Shown: positions 39,101 to 47,510 of the stretch, in pieces
Layout: each line of letters begins with the position of its first letter
Position numbering within the stretch: position 1 is the stretch's first letter
Assembly: GCF_037975245.1 (NCBI RefSeq)
Contig: NC_092576.1
Location: 2,165,501 to 2,229,500 of the forward strand
Source of the DNA: Apostichopus japonicus
Taxonomy: Eukaryota; Echinodermata; Holothuroidea; Aspidochirotida; Stichopodidae
Length of the DNA: 64,000 bases
Direction of reading: 5' to 3'
Notes under the pieces: generated by a model
Database searches by the model: none
What the model saw: the letters and a program-made list of their open reading frames with translations, nothing else
What the model was told of the DNA's origin: nothing
Made by a program: the position numbers and the translations under genes

Positions 39101-42100
39101 TAGTTGTGACAGTGCCAAGGTACATGGTTAGTAGTGACAGTATTATGTATGTATGTATGTATGTATGTATGTATGTATGTGGCACTGACTAGCTTTGACA
39201 GTTTCAAGGTACCTATAGATGTGGCAGTGTCGTTGTACTGTGTAGCAGTGACAGTAGTAGGGTGCTGAATAGCTGTGGCAGTTCCAGGGTACCTACAGCT
39301 GTGACAGTGCCAGGATACTGATCAGTTGTGGGCAATGTCATGGCAATTGAATAGTTGTGACAGTGCCAAGGTACTAAGTAGCTGTGACTGTGCCAGGGTA
39401 CTTAGTATCCCTGACACGGCCAGGGTTACTAAGTATTCCTGACGGTGTAAGGGTACTGAATATCTGTGATATTACCAATATAATGAATAGCTGTGACAGT
39501 ACCAATGTACTGAGTAGCTCAGATAGTGCCAGGTTACTGAATAGCTATAAAAGTATCAACGTACTGAGTAGCTGTGAGAGTAGCAAAATAGGGAGTAGCT
39601 GAGACATTGACAGGATACTGAATAGCTGTGGCAGTGCCAAGGTACTGAGTAGATGTGACAGCGACAGGCTACTGTTTTCTAGAGAACACATGAATATCCA
39701 ATTAATTAGTCTAAGGCTTGCGTATGCCATGACATAAATTCCCAATACTTTTGCGTCATCTTTTCTTACAGATACATGATCTGTTTCCGTACACAAGCTG
39801 AATATGTTTCTTTGAGTTGTTACTCTCCCTGCTATTCCCAAATATGTTTTTGCTCGATGAATTCCAGTTCTTTGCATTCAGAAATATGATCGTTTTACAT
39901 ATCTCTGATTAATTATAGTTATCTGCTCGATATGCAGAATTGCAACTACTACTTCATACTTACTTCAGTCTGATAAAAGTTCCAGTGTTCCAGAATGACA
40001 CAAACCGTTGAGGCTGATTAGTTGAAATCAATATCATTTATTTGGAATGTATTGAAAGTAACATACAATTTGGAATTACATTGATTTCTTTATATCCACC
40101 ACTATGACAAATAGAATTAACTCGGTTGACCAATTCCATAATAAATGTGATATTTAAAACTGTCGTGCTACAGAGTTGACTTTGTTCTCGTTATCTGTGT
40201 GTAGGTTAAACTCGAATTCTCTATAAATGTATGTAAATGTCGCGAATTATTCATGCTAGGGCTGCAGTGGGACTTATCTTACTGTATTTCAAAACTATCC
40301 ATTATAATTTCAGTTTAGTTCTATTAGTCCTATTATAGTCCTAAGTCCTATTTTATTTTAGAAAAGGATCACCAAGTGAAAATATTTCTTGGTTAACATT
40401 TCACAATACAGTGGGTGACATCAGTATATAAAGTACTTACTTCATGACTTGATGCTATCTGCAGGAGCTGTATGGTCGACCTCTGCAGTAACTTGCTGTG
40501 TTGTTTACTGATGAAGACCTCGCTTGAACAAATCTCTTTGACGGTGTCTACGATGCCTTCAAAATTTCCACTCTGTTCCAAGATGCAAAGGATTGCAAAC
40601 TTGTCTCCATCTTTCTTGCTTTTCAAATATTGGATGATTTTCTTGCCAGCGGTGGAATTCAACCCACAAGCGAATCGAAAGACGTACTGGAGATCAAATG
40701 GGTCCATCTTCCCAAGAATTGGTTCCAGGTCAGCTGATTCTTCTACCTTGCATAGGATATCCACCACACGAAATGACGCGAACCATTCACAGAATAGTTT
40801 ATGGTAAAACCTTACTTCAATCTTCATCTTATCGTTCTTACCAGGAGTCTGTCCATCTGCAACATCATACATATCCTCCTCTACTAGGATACCAACAAGA
40901 ATATACTGATCATAAAAATCTTGACCGAGTCGCTGCAGGAATTCTGCTTGGCTCCATATTATCTGTTGATTCTCTTTACTGAGCCCTTCGAAAGCGATTT
41001 TATCAAGTTCATTGTGATTATGTTCTAAGAACTTTGAGTATTCTTTAGCATTGAAATCTTTGGATTTGTTTCTCGTGTGACTGTGAAAGCAATTCATCGC
41101 GTGGCGCAGGAAGTCTGTAACAGATTTAAATTTCTGAAAACCCTCTATTTCATGAGTCATGTGAGAAAACATGGTAAATAAGAGAGGAATCTGGCAGAGG
41201 TCATCAAGAATGACATTTTCCTTGAGACCTTTCTTAACTTTAGCAATAGCTACCTCATCATCTCCACAAACAGCCTTACGAATGTACTGATCACGCGCAG
41301 TCTCATCAAAACCAGTAAGTTTAAATCGTTTGGTTTTTGCTCTGTCATACTCATTAGGAAGATACCTGGTTGTCAAGGTAACGTCAGATTCTTGGAACAT
41401 CTTGTACTTGATAATGCGTCCTACGTCATTTTCCTCATCTTTATCTGTTTGCAAGCCGTATAGACTTTTCTCGTTGGTGTCTCTGCCTGGGTATTCATCA
41501 TAGCCATCTAACTGAAATGCTACTGACTTGCAGCTCTCTAGTATTTCCTTGATGTCTCTCTCCTTGACCCTGTATTCCTTTGGCACCAAATATCGCTTGA
41601 TCGCTCTATAGATTGACGGAACTTTACCTAACTGTCTCAGTCTGAGTAAAATAAGAATCTCTACGTCAGCGAGAGGTGAATCTTGGACACCATTACACCA
41701 GTCATATGCTAACTGCAGGGTCAGAGTAGACTTCCCATACCCAGGCTCTCCTTCGATGATACGTCTGTTAGACCTCCTATGAGGATCATTGAATATATTC
41801 TTGTAAGAATCTAACTGTTCCCATAATGCATCTTTACCATACGATGTAGCACTGTCACTCAAAGCAACCACACCGCTCTCGACAAATATCGTATTAACAC
41901 AATAAAGTCTGTCTTGTATATAGGGTAATGGTTTTACGGAGTCATAATAAAGTTTATACTTCTCTTTAAGCCCATCGATTAGTATTTGTTTCTTATCTAT
42001 GATAAAAATAAAACAAACAATAATTAATAAACGAAGCAAACAGGCCAACACAATCACCAGCAAGATAGATTCCTTGGTTATATATAAAGTAATACAATCA

Positions 42101-43270
42101 TTGACCGTTGAAGAACCGACTGGTCAGTTGATCTAAGAACGCATCTTAGAGAGATACTTAATGTTGGTGTAAGTAATATGATAGAAATTCAAATTGGTGT
42201 CTTAATTGGAATATTAATTATTCAATATAATACGCATATTAACCTGAGTAGAGTTGGTGTATACTTGGTAACATTTCTGTTCCGTCAGTTAGCTTCATTA
42301 GAATCCATAAGTTATATTAATTCAATTTACATTTCGTTTCTTTATTTGTCTTAATGGTGTAAGGGTAGACGACAAATAACTATAGGAGTACTATGTGAAT
42401 CGGTGCTTTTACTTCCTTAATCCAAAGGCTTCAATCACATGGATGTTTCATGGAACGCGTATTTTATGTATTTTAAATAAGTTTAAGATACACCTTAAGT
42501 AAAACAAACGGAGTTGCAAACAAGAAATGTGGTATGACGGTTTAGAAATATCAAAGCTATATGAACAAGAAAATAGACTAAACGCATACGTCAAGCAAGG
42601 ATTTAACCATTGAATCGCGTAAAAAACGAGATGTGGTAATGTTGTGAGATTACGTTTTAGATGACAGGTGTCGGCCATTTTACATTGCATCACAACTAAA
42701 GTTTTTTTCATTATGCAATCATGTGACAAATAAACACTGACGTTTGAAGTTGAAATCACCACATTAAAGTGAACGGCATTCCTACCAAAACAATGTTTCT
42801 AAGAAAAGAACGCCGTGCAGATGGGGACGAGATTAGTCGTTGATTAATAAAGTCTTCGGTAATCTGTCCTTACATGTCACTACCTCCCCGCCCTCCCAGT
42901 CCCTGAATCAAACGAGTAAGACTAGTGTGACAATAGTCACTAAGAAATCGTCAAGCTGTCGCAGGTGATGCTGCAAAGCTAAACAATATTGCCTACCTTC
43001 TATAGTCAGTGGGTCTGAATACTTCTTTCTGACAGGGGTAGTTTGTTTATCAGATGCTCGGAAGTTTGTGTTTGTTGAAGATGATGCTGCGGGTGTCTCA
43101 CGGTGTGGAATACTCTCAAATTGTGATGCAGATGCTTCACTTTGAAATGGTTGTCTTGGTGACGACGCATCTCTCAGTTCAGGTGTTTGTGAGTTCCGAT
43201 TAGCTCCTGGTGTTGTGTCTGTTTTAAGTCCTCTCTTCGAACTTTTCTTCTTTGAACTTCGATTTCCCAT
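18160..43270 (-). CDS. Gene B: complete 12-exon NACHT-LRR receptor (924 aa model)
   Basis: Coding exons in order: 43270-42997, 41996-40441, 32585-32383, 31136-31060, 30121-30066, 29508-29389, 27997-27792, 24192-24119, 21826-21729, 19620-19573, 18978-18953, 18196-18160. They sum to 2775 bp, exactly 925 codons with the TAA stop, and all 11 junction phases match. The protein has a myristoylation-type start, a disordered linker to about residue 91, and NACHT plus winged helix (Walker A about 174-182, Walker B about 254-259, FYHKLFCEWF about 488-497). Two LRR-type modules follow (about 611-722 and 723-888), then an acidic/aromatic tail (889-924). The family role is pathogen or danger sensing through ATP-driven oligomerisation; signalling output here is unknown because no death-fold domain is visible. 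The 5' end lies in unit 2 and the 3' end in unit 1. The exon chain is inferred without RNA data. Confidence 0.85.
18953..18978 (-). CDS. Gene B exon 11 (26-bp micro-exon)
   Basis: Acceptor TTCACTTATAG and donor ACAG|GTATGT flank VEAFRNHY plus two bases. The paralogous exon at 55955-55930 has the same splice sites and reads VEAFRDFY. Phase 0 in, phase 2 out, as needed to join exons 10 and 12. Confidence 0.7.
19573..19620 (-). CDS. Gene B exon 10 (48-bp tail exon)
   Basis: Acceptor TTTAATTACAG, donor GAG|GTAAAG. Encodes MLEVNDEITDADYANE, acidic with one Tyr in a YxN context. Paralogue at 56602-56555 differs by one residue (Lys for Asn). Phase 0 at both ends. Confidence 0.78.
21729..21826 (-). 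CDS. Gene B exon 9 (second-module Trp exon)
   Basis: Acceptor CATTTGACAG, donor CCT|GTAAGT, 98 bp. After the split Val codon it reads FWDPYGFDERKYR then LDLQYGHWLL. It is homologous to exon 5 (VLWPEE...LLDVQSGKW) with a longer middle and end. Paralogue at 58591-58494. Confidence 0.88.
21827..24118. other. Intron 8 of gene B
   Basis: AT-rich, with a run of about 11 C at 22,692. Paralogous to 58,592-62,499, but that copy is longer because of extra sequence at about 59.0-61.3 kb. No gene seen. Confidence 0.6.
24119..24192 (-). CDS. Gene B exon 8 (LRR-type, second module)
   Basis: Acceptor TTCTTCTGCAG, donor ACAG|GTACAG, 74 bp. The split Glu codon is followed by FYYCLLPPTITSSSLANL. It matches exon 4 (FYRCKLPASIS...RSRNIK) in position, phase and pattern. 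A different frame here looks like a membrane helix, but the counterpart in gene C has a stop in that frame. Confidence 0.85.
24193..27791. other. Intron 7 of gene B; end of paralogy visible in the window
   Basis: The last part matched in unit 2 ends near 25.3 kb. Holds runs of G (24,639; 24,694; 26,218; 26,932), a GC-alternating tandem pair at 25,811, a G-rich stretch (26,200-26,700) and a T-rich stretch with TTTA repeats (27,000-27,780). No gene seen. Confidence 0.6.
25811..25893. repeat. 44-bp tandem pair with alternating CG
   Basis: Two copies starting at 25,811 and 25,855. Each begins ACGCGCGCGC and is followed by TTTATTGAA and ACAACTTCTTTTCATT. Confidence 0.9.
27792..27997 (-). CDS. Gene B exon 7 (LRR-type, second module)
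   Basis: Acceptor TTTACTTTCCTTTAG, donor GA|GTAAGT, 206 bp, phase 0 to phase 2. Reads IPIDCVDLVRSFNKVDEDD, then LYSGLSLP and ends QRFKEL. Same length class and pattern as exon 3, so the LRR-like unit is duplicated within the gene. The split codon with exon 8 gives Glu. Confidence 0.9.
27998..29388. other. Intron 6 of gene B
   Basis: G-rich stretches and a run of about 13 G (28,258), and a run of about 12 C (29,261). No gene seen. Confidence 0.6.
29389..29508 (-). CDS. Gene B exon 6 (repeat of the NACHT-exon C-terminal segment)
   Basis: Acceptor TTTTATTCATAG, donor GAC|GTAAGG, 120 bp (40 codons, phase 0-0). Reads AKDIQTITELCSNTIVIS and ends LLKKASRHD. It is homologous to the last part of exon 2 (DTVKE-CS...IQLLQIASSHE) and leads directly into another LRR-type exon, as exon 2 does. 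Confidence 0.88.
30066..30121 (-). CDS. Gene B exon 5 (first-module Trp exon)
   Basis: Acceptor TTTCCTTTCTCTGAAG, donor ACAG|GTTAGT, 56 bp. Val from the split codon, then LWPEETSLLDVQSGKWKQ. Phase 1 in, phase 0 out. Confidence 0.86.
30122..31059. other. Intron 4 of gene B
   Basis: Contains an AC/AT microsatellite at 30,470-30,515 and a run of about 14 C at 30,951. No gene seen. Confidence 0.65.
31060..31136 (-). CDS. Gene B exon 4 (LRR-type, first module)
   Basis: Acceptor CTTGTTTTACAG, donor AAAG|GTATTT (weaker at +4 to +6), 77 bp. Split Trp codon, then FYRCKLPASISPKLIPE and ARSRNIK. Phase 2 in, phase 1 out. Confidence 0.85.
32116..32179. repeat. 64-nt hairpin in intron 3 of gene B
   Basis: The inner 18-bp arms (32128-32145 and 32150-32167) are perfectly complementary around loop AATA. 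After a five-base bulge region, a further 7 bp pair (32116-32122 with 32173-32179). Confidence 0.9.
32383..32585 (-). CDS. Gene B exon 3 (LRR-type, first module)
   Basis: Acceptor TTTCTCTCACTGCAG, donor TG|GTAAGT, 203 bp. Reads IPICDLFLKWSFSKVD, then LQSGVCLPTLSTLEKL, ending SKRFKEL and a split Trp codon. Phase 0 in matches the exon 2 donor; phase 2 out matches exon 4. Confidence 0.9.
35021..35072. repeat. 26-bp tandem pair
   Basis: Two identical adjacent 26-bp copies beginning CGAGTAAAATC. Confidence 0.95.
37851..39674. repeat. 27-bp minisatellite, unit 2 (complete, about 67 copies)
   Basis: Same 27-bp family as at 1-950, about 1.8 kb long, 0.77 kb downstream of the gene B NACHT exon within intron 2. 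It sits where the second unit begins, so it is a candidate exchange point for the segmental duplication. Confidence 0.95.
39144..39180. repeat. (ATGT)9 microsatellite
   Basis: About nine perfect ATGT copies interrupting the 27-bp minisatellite of unit 2. Confidence 0.97.
40441..41996 (-). CDS. Gene B exon 2: NACHT ATPase exon
   Basis: 1556-bp open exon. Acceptor TTTTTATCATAG (AG at 41998-41997), donor GAA|GTAAGT at 40441/40440. Carries Walker A GEPGYGKST, Walker B LDGYDE, TTR sensor, and the FYHKLFCEWF winged-helix motif. Relative to gene A it has nine extra residues in the Walker B to sensor linker. It also has a strongly altered stretch just before the C-terminal QRSTIQLL segment. Phase 1 in, phase 0 out. 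All key ATPase residues are present, so the domain should be competent. Confidence 0.95.
41997..42996. other. Intron 1 of gene B
   Basis: Paralogous to 3228-4237, same size class. Donor GTAGGC at 42996-42991. No other feature. Confidence 0.85.
42997..43270 (-). CDS. Gene B exon 1: N-terminal myristoylation-type linker
   Basis: ATG at 43270-43268 begins MGNRSSKKKSSKRG. Gly2, Ser6 and Lys7 fit N-myristoyltransferase substrates, and the Lys/Arg cluster that follows would add electrostatic membrane affinity. The body is Ser/Thr/Pro/Gln-rich and ends VRKKYSDPLTIE plus a G that completes an Asp codon with exon 2. 274 bp, phase 1 end. No death-fold domain is seen. The basic run is longer than in gene A by five residues. 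Confidence 0.86.
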
Positions 43271-43686
43271 ATTTTGACCTTGAATAAGTAACGGAAGAAA
43301 CTCAGTCAAAGTCGATGTAGCCTTATTGAAAACATACAGCTCATTGATATGTACCTAGGCTTTGACACTCTATGTATGTTTATCAACTAAACCACGTATT
43401 GAAGAACTCGACAAAAGGAGCTTAAAATGTTAAAAGTAACTTCAACTAACCAAAGGCAAATCATATTGCACCGCAGAGCACGTTGGTAATTCATAATAAT
43501 AATACGGCAGGTATTTCTACGACGCCTAGGCGATTAGGGGCTTATTGATTACACCTTTCACGTCGGGTGGCTTCCAATTCAACATTTCATCTCAAATTTG
43601 GAATGTTTTCTTCCTATTTTGGAAAGTCATTTCAGATGGTAAAACCGTACATTGCTCTTGCACGGAAAAGCCACCTTACTATGATC

Positions 43687-43773
43687 CGGACAGGGATCGA
43701 ACCCCGAACCTCCCGATTGATAAGCCTCATTGCTTCAAATGCCACCGCCGTAATACACTCGGCCACAGAAGCG
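43687..43773 (-). repeat. tRNA-Ser-like SINE head or tRNA pseudogene
   Basis: On the minus strand, A-box TGGCCGAGTGT (43765-43755) and B-box GGTTCGATCCC (43703-43693) are close to consensus with Ser/Leu-type spacing, and a TTTGAA loop suggests a UGA anticodon. The anticodon and acceptor stems pair poorly, so not a working tRNA gene. Better preserved than its paralogue at 4.9 kb. Confidence 0.6.
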
Positions 43774-45363
43774 GTAACATTCGTGATTCTATAGCTTTTA
43801 TTTCTTCTATGTATAAATACAAAGTAATAATAAAGCTGCAAATATGCCGTCTTTATTCATTATTTCAATATACGGTTTAATATTTACTTGTACGTGAGCG
43901 GTCTGATAATGACCTGGATCACGAAAGCATATATAATCCTTCTTGACTGTTTCATGAAAGTTCGTTTCCAATATCGTTTGTTATAACAGTAACTTCTGTG
44001 GGATGAATGTTCCGCTATAAGCAAAGAATCGTATGAAAACATGTTTTGTAAAATTTGTTACCGAATTGTGTACACAAAAGAACCAATTATTGTTCAAAGT
44101 TTGCCTTCCAAATATCCTGACTAACATTACAGTTTAAAAAAAAAAACAGGTATTTTAGATTTCTAGGAATCCAATTTATAGATTAATATATGAGACACCC
44201 TCCCTATATTTAATTCATGTAAAGAAAAAACACTATGCGGCTAAATGATGCATGGCCCGGTGATCCAACGCAGTAGTAAACAACGTTTGCTGCCTAGATT
44301 CAACAAGTACACAAGATACTGACCGACCTGAGAAGAAACTTAATGTAGTTCACTATATAAATCAGATTCAAGACAATAAACTATATAATGGAAATGAGAG
44401 TATTCTCCTCCCTATGAACTTCAGCAAAATGGCGAACGGTATACTAACCGAATAATAAACGTTCTGTAATGTAGACCTGGTTATTGACCGAGCTCAAGGT
44501 TCATATTTATATATTCGCCTAATTGCTCTTTCATCAGATTTATACTTCAGACTAAACTCTTCAAACATTCAACAGTTCGGCATTGAAAATCCAAATCAAT
44601 ATGAGGCAAACTTGTCTGAAAGAATTATACAGACTTTAAGAACGTGTTGCACAAATATACTGAGAGGAACTATTAAACTTTGATATTTATAAAATATCCA
44701 AGATATTAATTACTGCTTATTTGACGAGAACTTTTAAGATCTATAGCTAAAATCATGATATTATCAGGCAACCAAGTTAACTAAATTGATAGTGTGACAT
44801 CAGGAGGTCTTGCAGTTTAAATACAAACAACGTGAAAACATTTTCTTATTAAATATTGCCTCTTTTAGTACGTAAACTGTAAAACGAGTTTTACGAAGAA
44901 AATTAAGACTGGCCCTCTCCATTATGATGTGCGAAGTTGACCTGGAAACATTGTTCAAACAAGTTATTAGTACAATTAAGAAGGAATAACATGAGATATT
45001 ATAAATGCGGTTTGTAAAAGCAACAAATAAATTCAAAAGCTAGAACGGAAACCGAAATTTTGTAGTTACCTCGAGATCACAAACTTTGTGTATTATAAAG
45101 CTCAGTTTATAATCACATTATAATGACGTAATGATCCTTTAACTATACTTGATGGTGTATTGTCATTTCAGCTCGCAGTGAGAATATATAATGATCGGGC
45201 GGTAAATAAATTCTTATCGTAAACGCCTAAAGAGTTTGTTTGCTTTGATTAGTTTGTAAACCAGTGCAAATGGTAGTACAAACCCCAGTAAAGTCTAAGT
45301 GCACCCAAACCGAAAATTAATAGAACAGAATTAACACAAATTGTCATTTAATTTGCAGAACAT

Positions 45364-45715
45364 TAATAATTAAACACAAACAGAGATATTCCTCTATAGT
45401 ATAAGACTAATGACTTGTTAGTTGATAAATGAATCTTTAGTTCAGAGGGACTCTACTTTTACATGATCTGATAGATAATTTGTCTTCCTTGAATGCTGAG
45501 TTTATTCAAACTAAATAAGTTTGGTAGCAGCAATAATAATTAAACACAAACAGAGATATCCCTCTATATAGTATCAGACTAATGTCTTGTTAAGTTTATC
45601 ACCGAATCTTTACTTTGGAAGACTCTGCTTTTACATGATCTGATAGATAATATGCTTTAAATTCATTGAATGCTGAATTTATTCAAATTAAAATAAGTTT
45701 GATGGCAACATTGGA
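45364..45715. repeat. Local tandem duplication (about 175 bp), unit 2 only
   Basis: Two diverged copies, each starting AATAATTAAACACAAACAGAG and containing ACATGATCTGATAGATAAT. Unit 1 has one copy (about 6240-6390). Confidence 0.88.
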
Positions 45716-46969
45716 TGAATGTTATAAATTTCACCTCAATCTTCCAAATAATATACCATCTATATACTGCGCATACGTTTCATAATACAGAGGAAATGAT
45801 TTAGTGAAATGTCTACTGCAAGAACAAACAAACTCATCTTGAGTATAACGAAAGCAGATGTCAGTAGAGGACCGTTTTTAAATTTGTAGTATAATTATAT
45901 TTGAATACTGTTAAAATTAACAGGAAAACCTTTAAGCGATAGTCATTTCTGAGAAATATGATATAGGAAGGTACAATAAAAATATGTTTACATGTTATTG
46001 CATACCTTCATAAGCCTTAAGTTGTGATACATTTTAGTCATAGAAGGCCGGGGTTGAATTTTATTGTATTTGTGTCCTGCTTTATTAGTAATATTTCTAA
46101 TGCATGTTACTACTTTAGATCAATCCATATGAGCCTGTTGTTTGATTCATTAACAGTAAATATTACAGGAATAACTAAAACTGTATCCATTCAAATATAC
46201 ATACTATCACAAATATGATTAACTATTACAGTACAACAGTAGCCATTAACAGGCATGAAGGGTTACGTTGATGGTGCAACTTTTATAGAAAACAATAATA
46301 AAACATAATACCGTAGTTTAAAATAATTCTGTATCGTTAGTGCAACTCATTGCCCTTGATATTAATTGACTGAATTATTAGAAACAATTACTGCCGCCGG
46401 CAAACAAGAAGTTAACAGTACTATCCAACTATTGTTAAATATTAGTTATGTGTATATGATATAAGTTTGCAATCATTCTTACGAAAGATATTAATATCAC
46501 GGACACTCTGTGTGTCATTGTTAGTTAACTAGCTTCCTATCCCATAATTACTTGATTTTCTGAATATTTTCGTTCTGTATAGTTATACTTGCTGTGATAT
46601 TAGATCGCTTTTCAACATTAAGGAGTAGTATGATTTCTTGATAACATAGTTACAGAAACTAGTGGTTTGGACAAGAAACGGACTTCGTGAATGACGATAT
46701 TGTGTCTTTATACGATTTCCACATTGTTAAAGAGAATTTCGTGTACATTGAAAATAGCTATCAAAGTATCAACCGGGTCTGAGGGTAGATTGTTTTCCAC
46801 TATGTCATATTAGCATATAAAGTAGTGGCTATAGTCGATTTCCTTAATATTTGAAATGCTAAATAGTAAAACGTGTAATGTGTTATGGATTATTGTGGAG
46901 AGGTCCGCCATTTCAAACACCACGCATGATCCATAAAATTCGAGAAATATTCATGAAAAAATACTTACC

Positions 46970-47080
46970 TAAGAGGAAAGTTGTTCACCGTGTCAGATAG
47001 AAATGTGATTATCAAAATGCATAATTGAAATCACGGCAATCTTCTCCGTTTACTTGAAGAAATAGCAATAAGGTACGGCC
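46970..47080 (-). promoter_or_regulatory. Candidate non-coding first exon and promoter area of gene B
   Basis: Counterpart of 7758-7870, with the same donor CTTAG|GTAAGT and a conserved GGTACGGCCGGTATTCAGTG word at its far side. Inferred 5' UTR exon; no transcript evidence. Confidence 0.35.
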
Positions 47081-47158
47081 GGTATTCAGTGAACACTCCT
47101 TATTCAAAATGGCGACTGGCTAAATACCAAACGTCTCTGTCGTCTTACTGCTTATTGG

Positions 47159-47510
47159 TTCAGCTCGATGTTCATATTTACATATTCGTCAAGAAGTTGT
47201 TCAACTTATTTTTATCAGATTTGAAATTTAGACTTTACAACTTTTTATGGTTCATTTATGACTTTTTGCATCAGCGGGTTGTGCTTACATTATGGTGGTG
47301 CTAGCATATGGGGTATATTAGGTGATATATTGATATATTGGTTGAGCTCGATGTTTATATTTACATATTCGTCAAGAAGTAGTTCAACTTATTTTTATCA
47401 GATTTGAAATGTAGACTTTAGAACTTTTTATGGTTCATTTATGACTTTTGCATCAGCGGGTTGTGCTTACATTATGGTGGTGCTAGCATATGGGGCATAT
47501 TAGGTAATAA
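47159..47510. repeat. Local tandem duplication (184-bp period), unit 2 only
   Basis: Copies start at 47,159 and 47,343 with GCTCGATGTT and share GCATCAGCGGGTTGTGCTTA. The first copy is the one that aligns to unit 1 at about 7950-8045, where the paralogy then stops. Confidence 0.9.

Larger units (their letters stand above)
32586..40440. other. Intron 2 of gene B (7.9 kb), containing the unit junction
   Basis: Holds many TAGGCCTA-like words (32.1-34.5 kb), a 26-bp tandem pair (35,021-35,072), runs of about 9 and 17 C (35,552 and 35,700), and the 27-bp minisatellite (37.85-39.67 kb). From 39,675 it is paralogous to 951-1698. No additional gene could be supported. Confidence 0.65.
43271..46969. 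other. 5' flank or leader intron of gene B
   Basis: Paralogous to 4.5-7.76 kb. Candidate acceptor TTCAAG lies just upstream of the start codon and candidate donor CTTAG|GTAAGT at 46969/46968. Contains the tRNA-like repeat and a local tandem duplication. No gene seen. Confidence 0.45.

Noticed and set aside
43687-43773. Functional tRNA-Ser gene
   Set aside because: A and B boxes are good but anticodon and acceptor stems do not pair; a decayed paralogue is at 4.9 kb. Better called a SINE or pseudogene.
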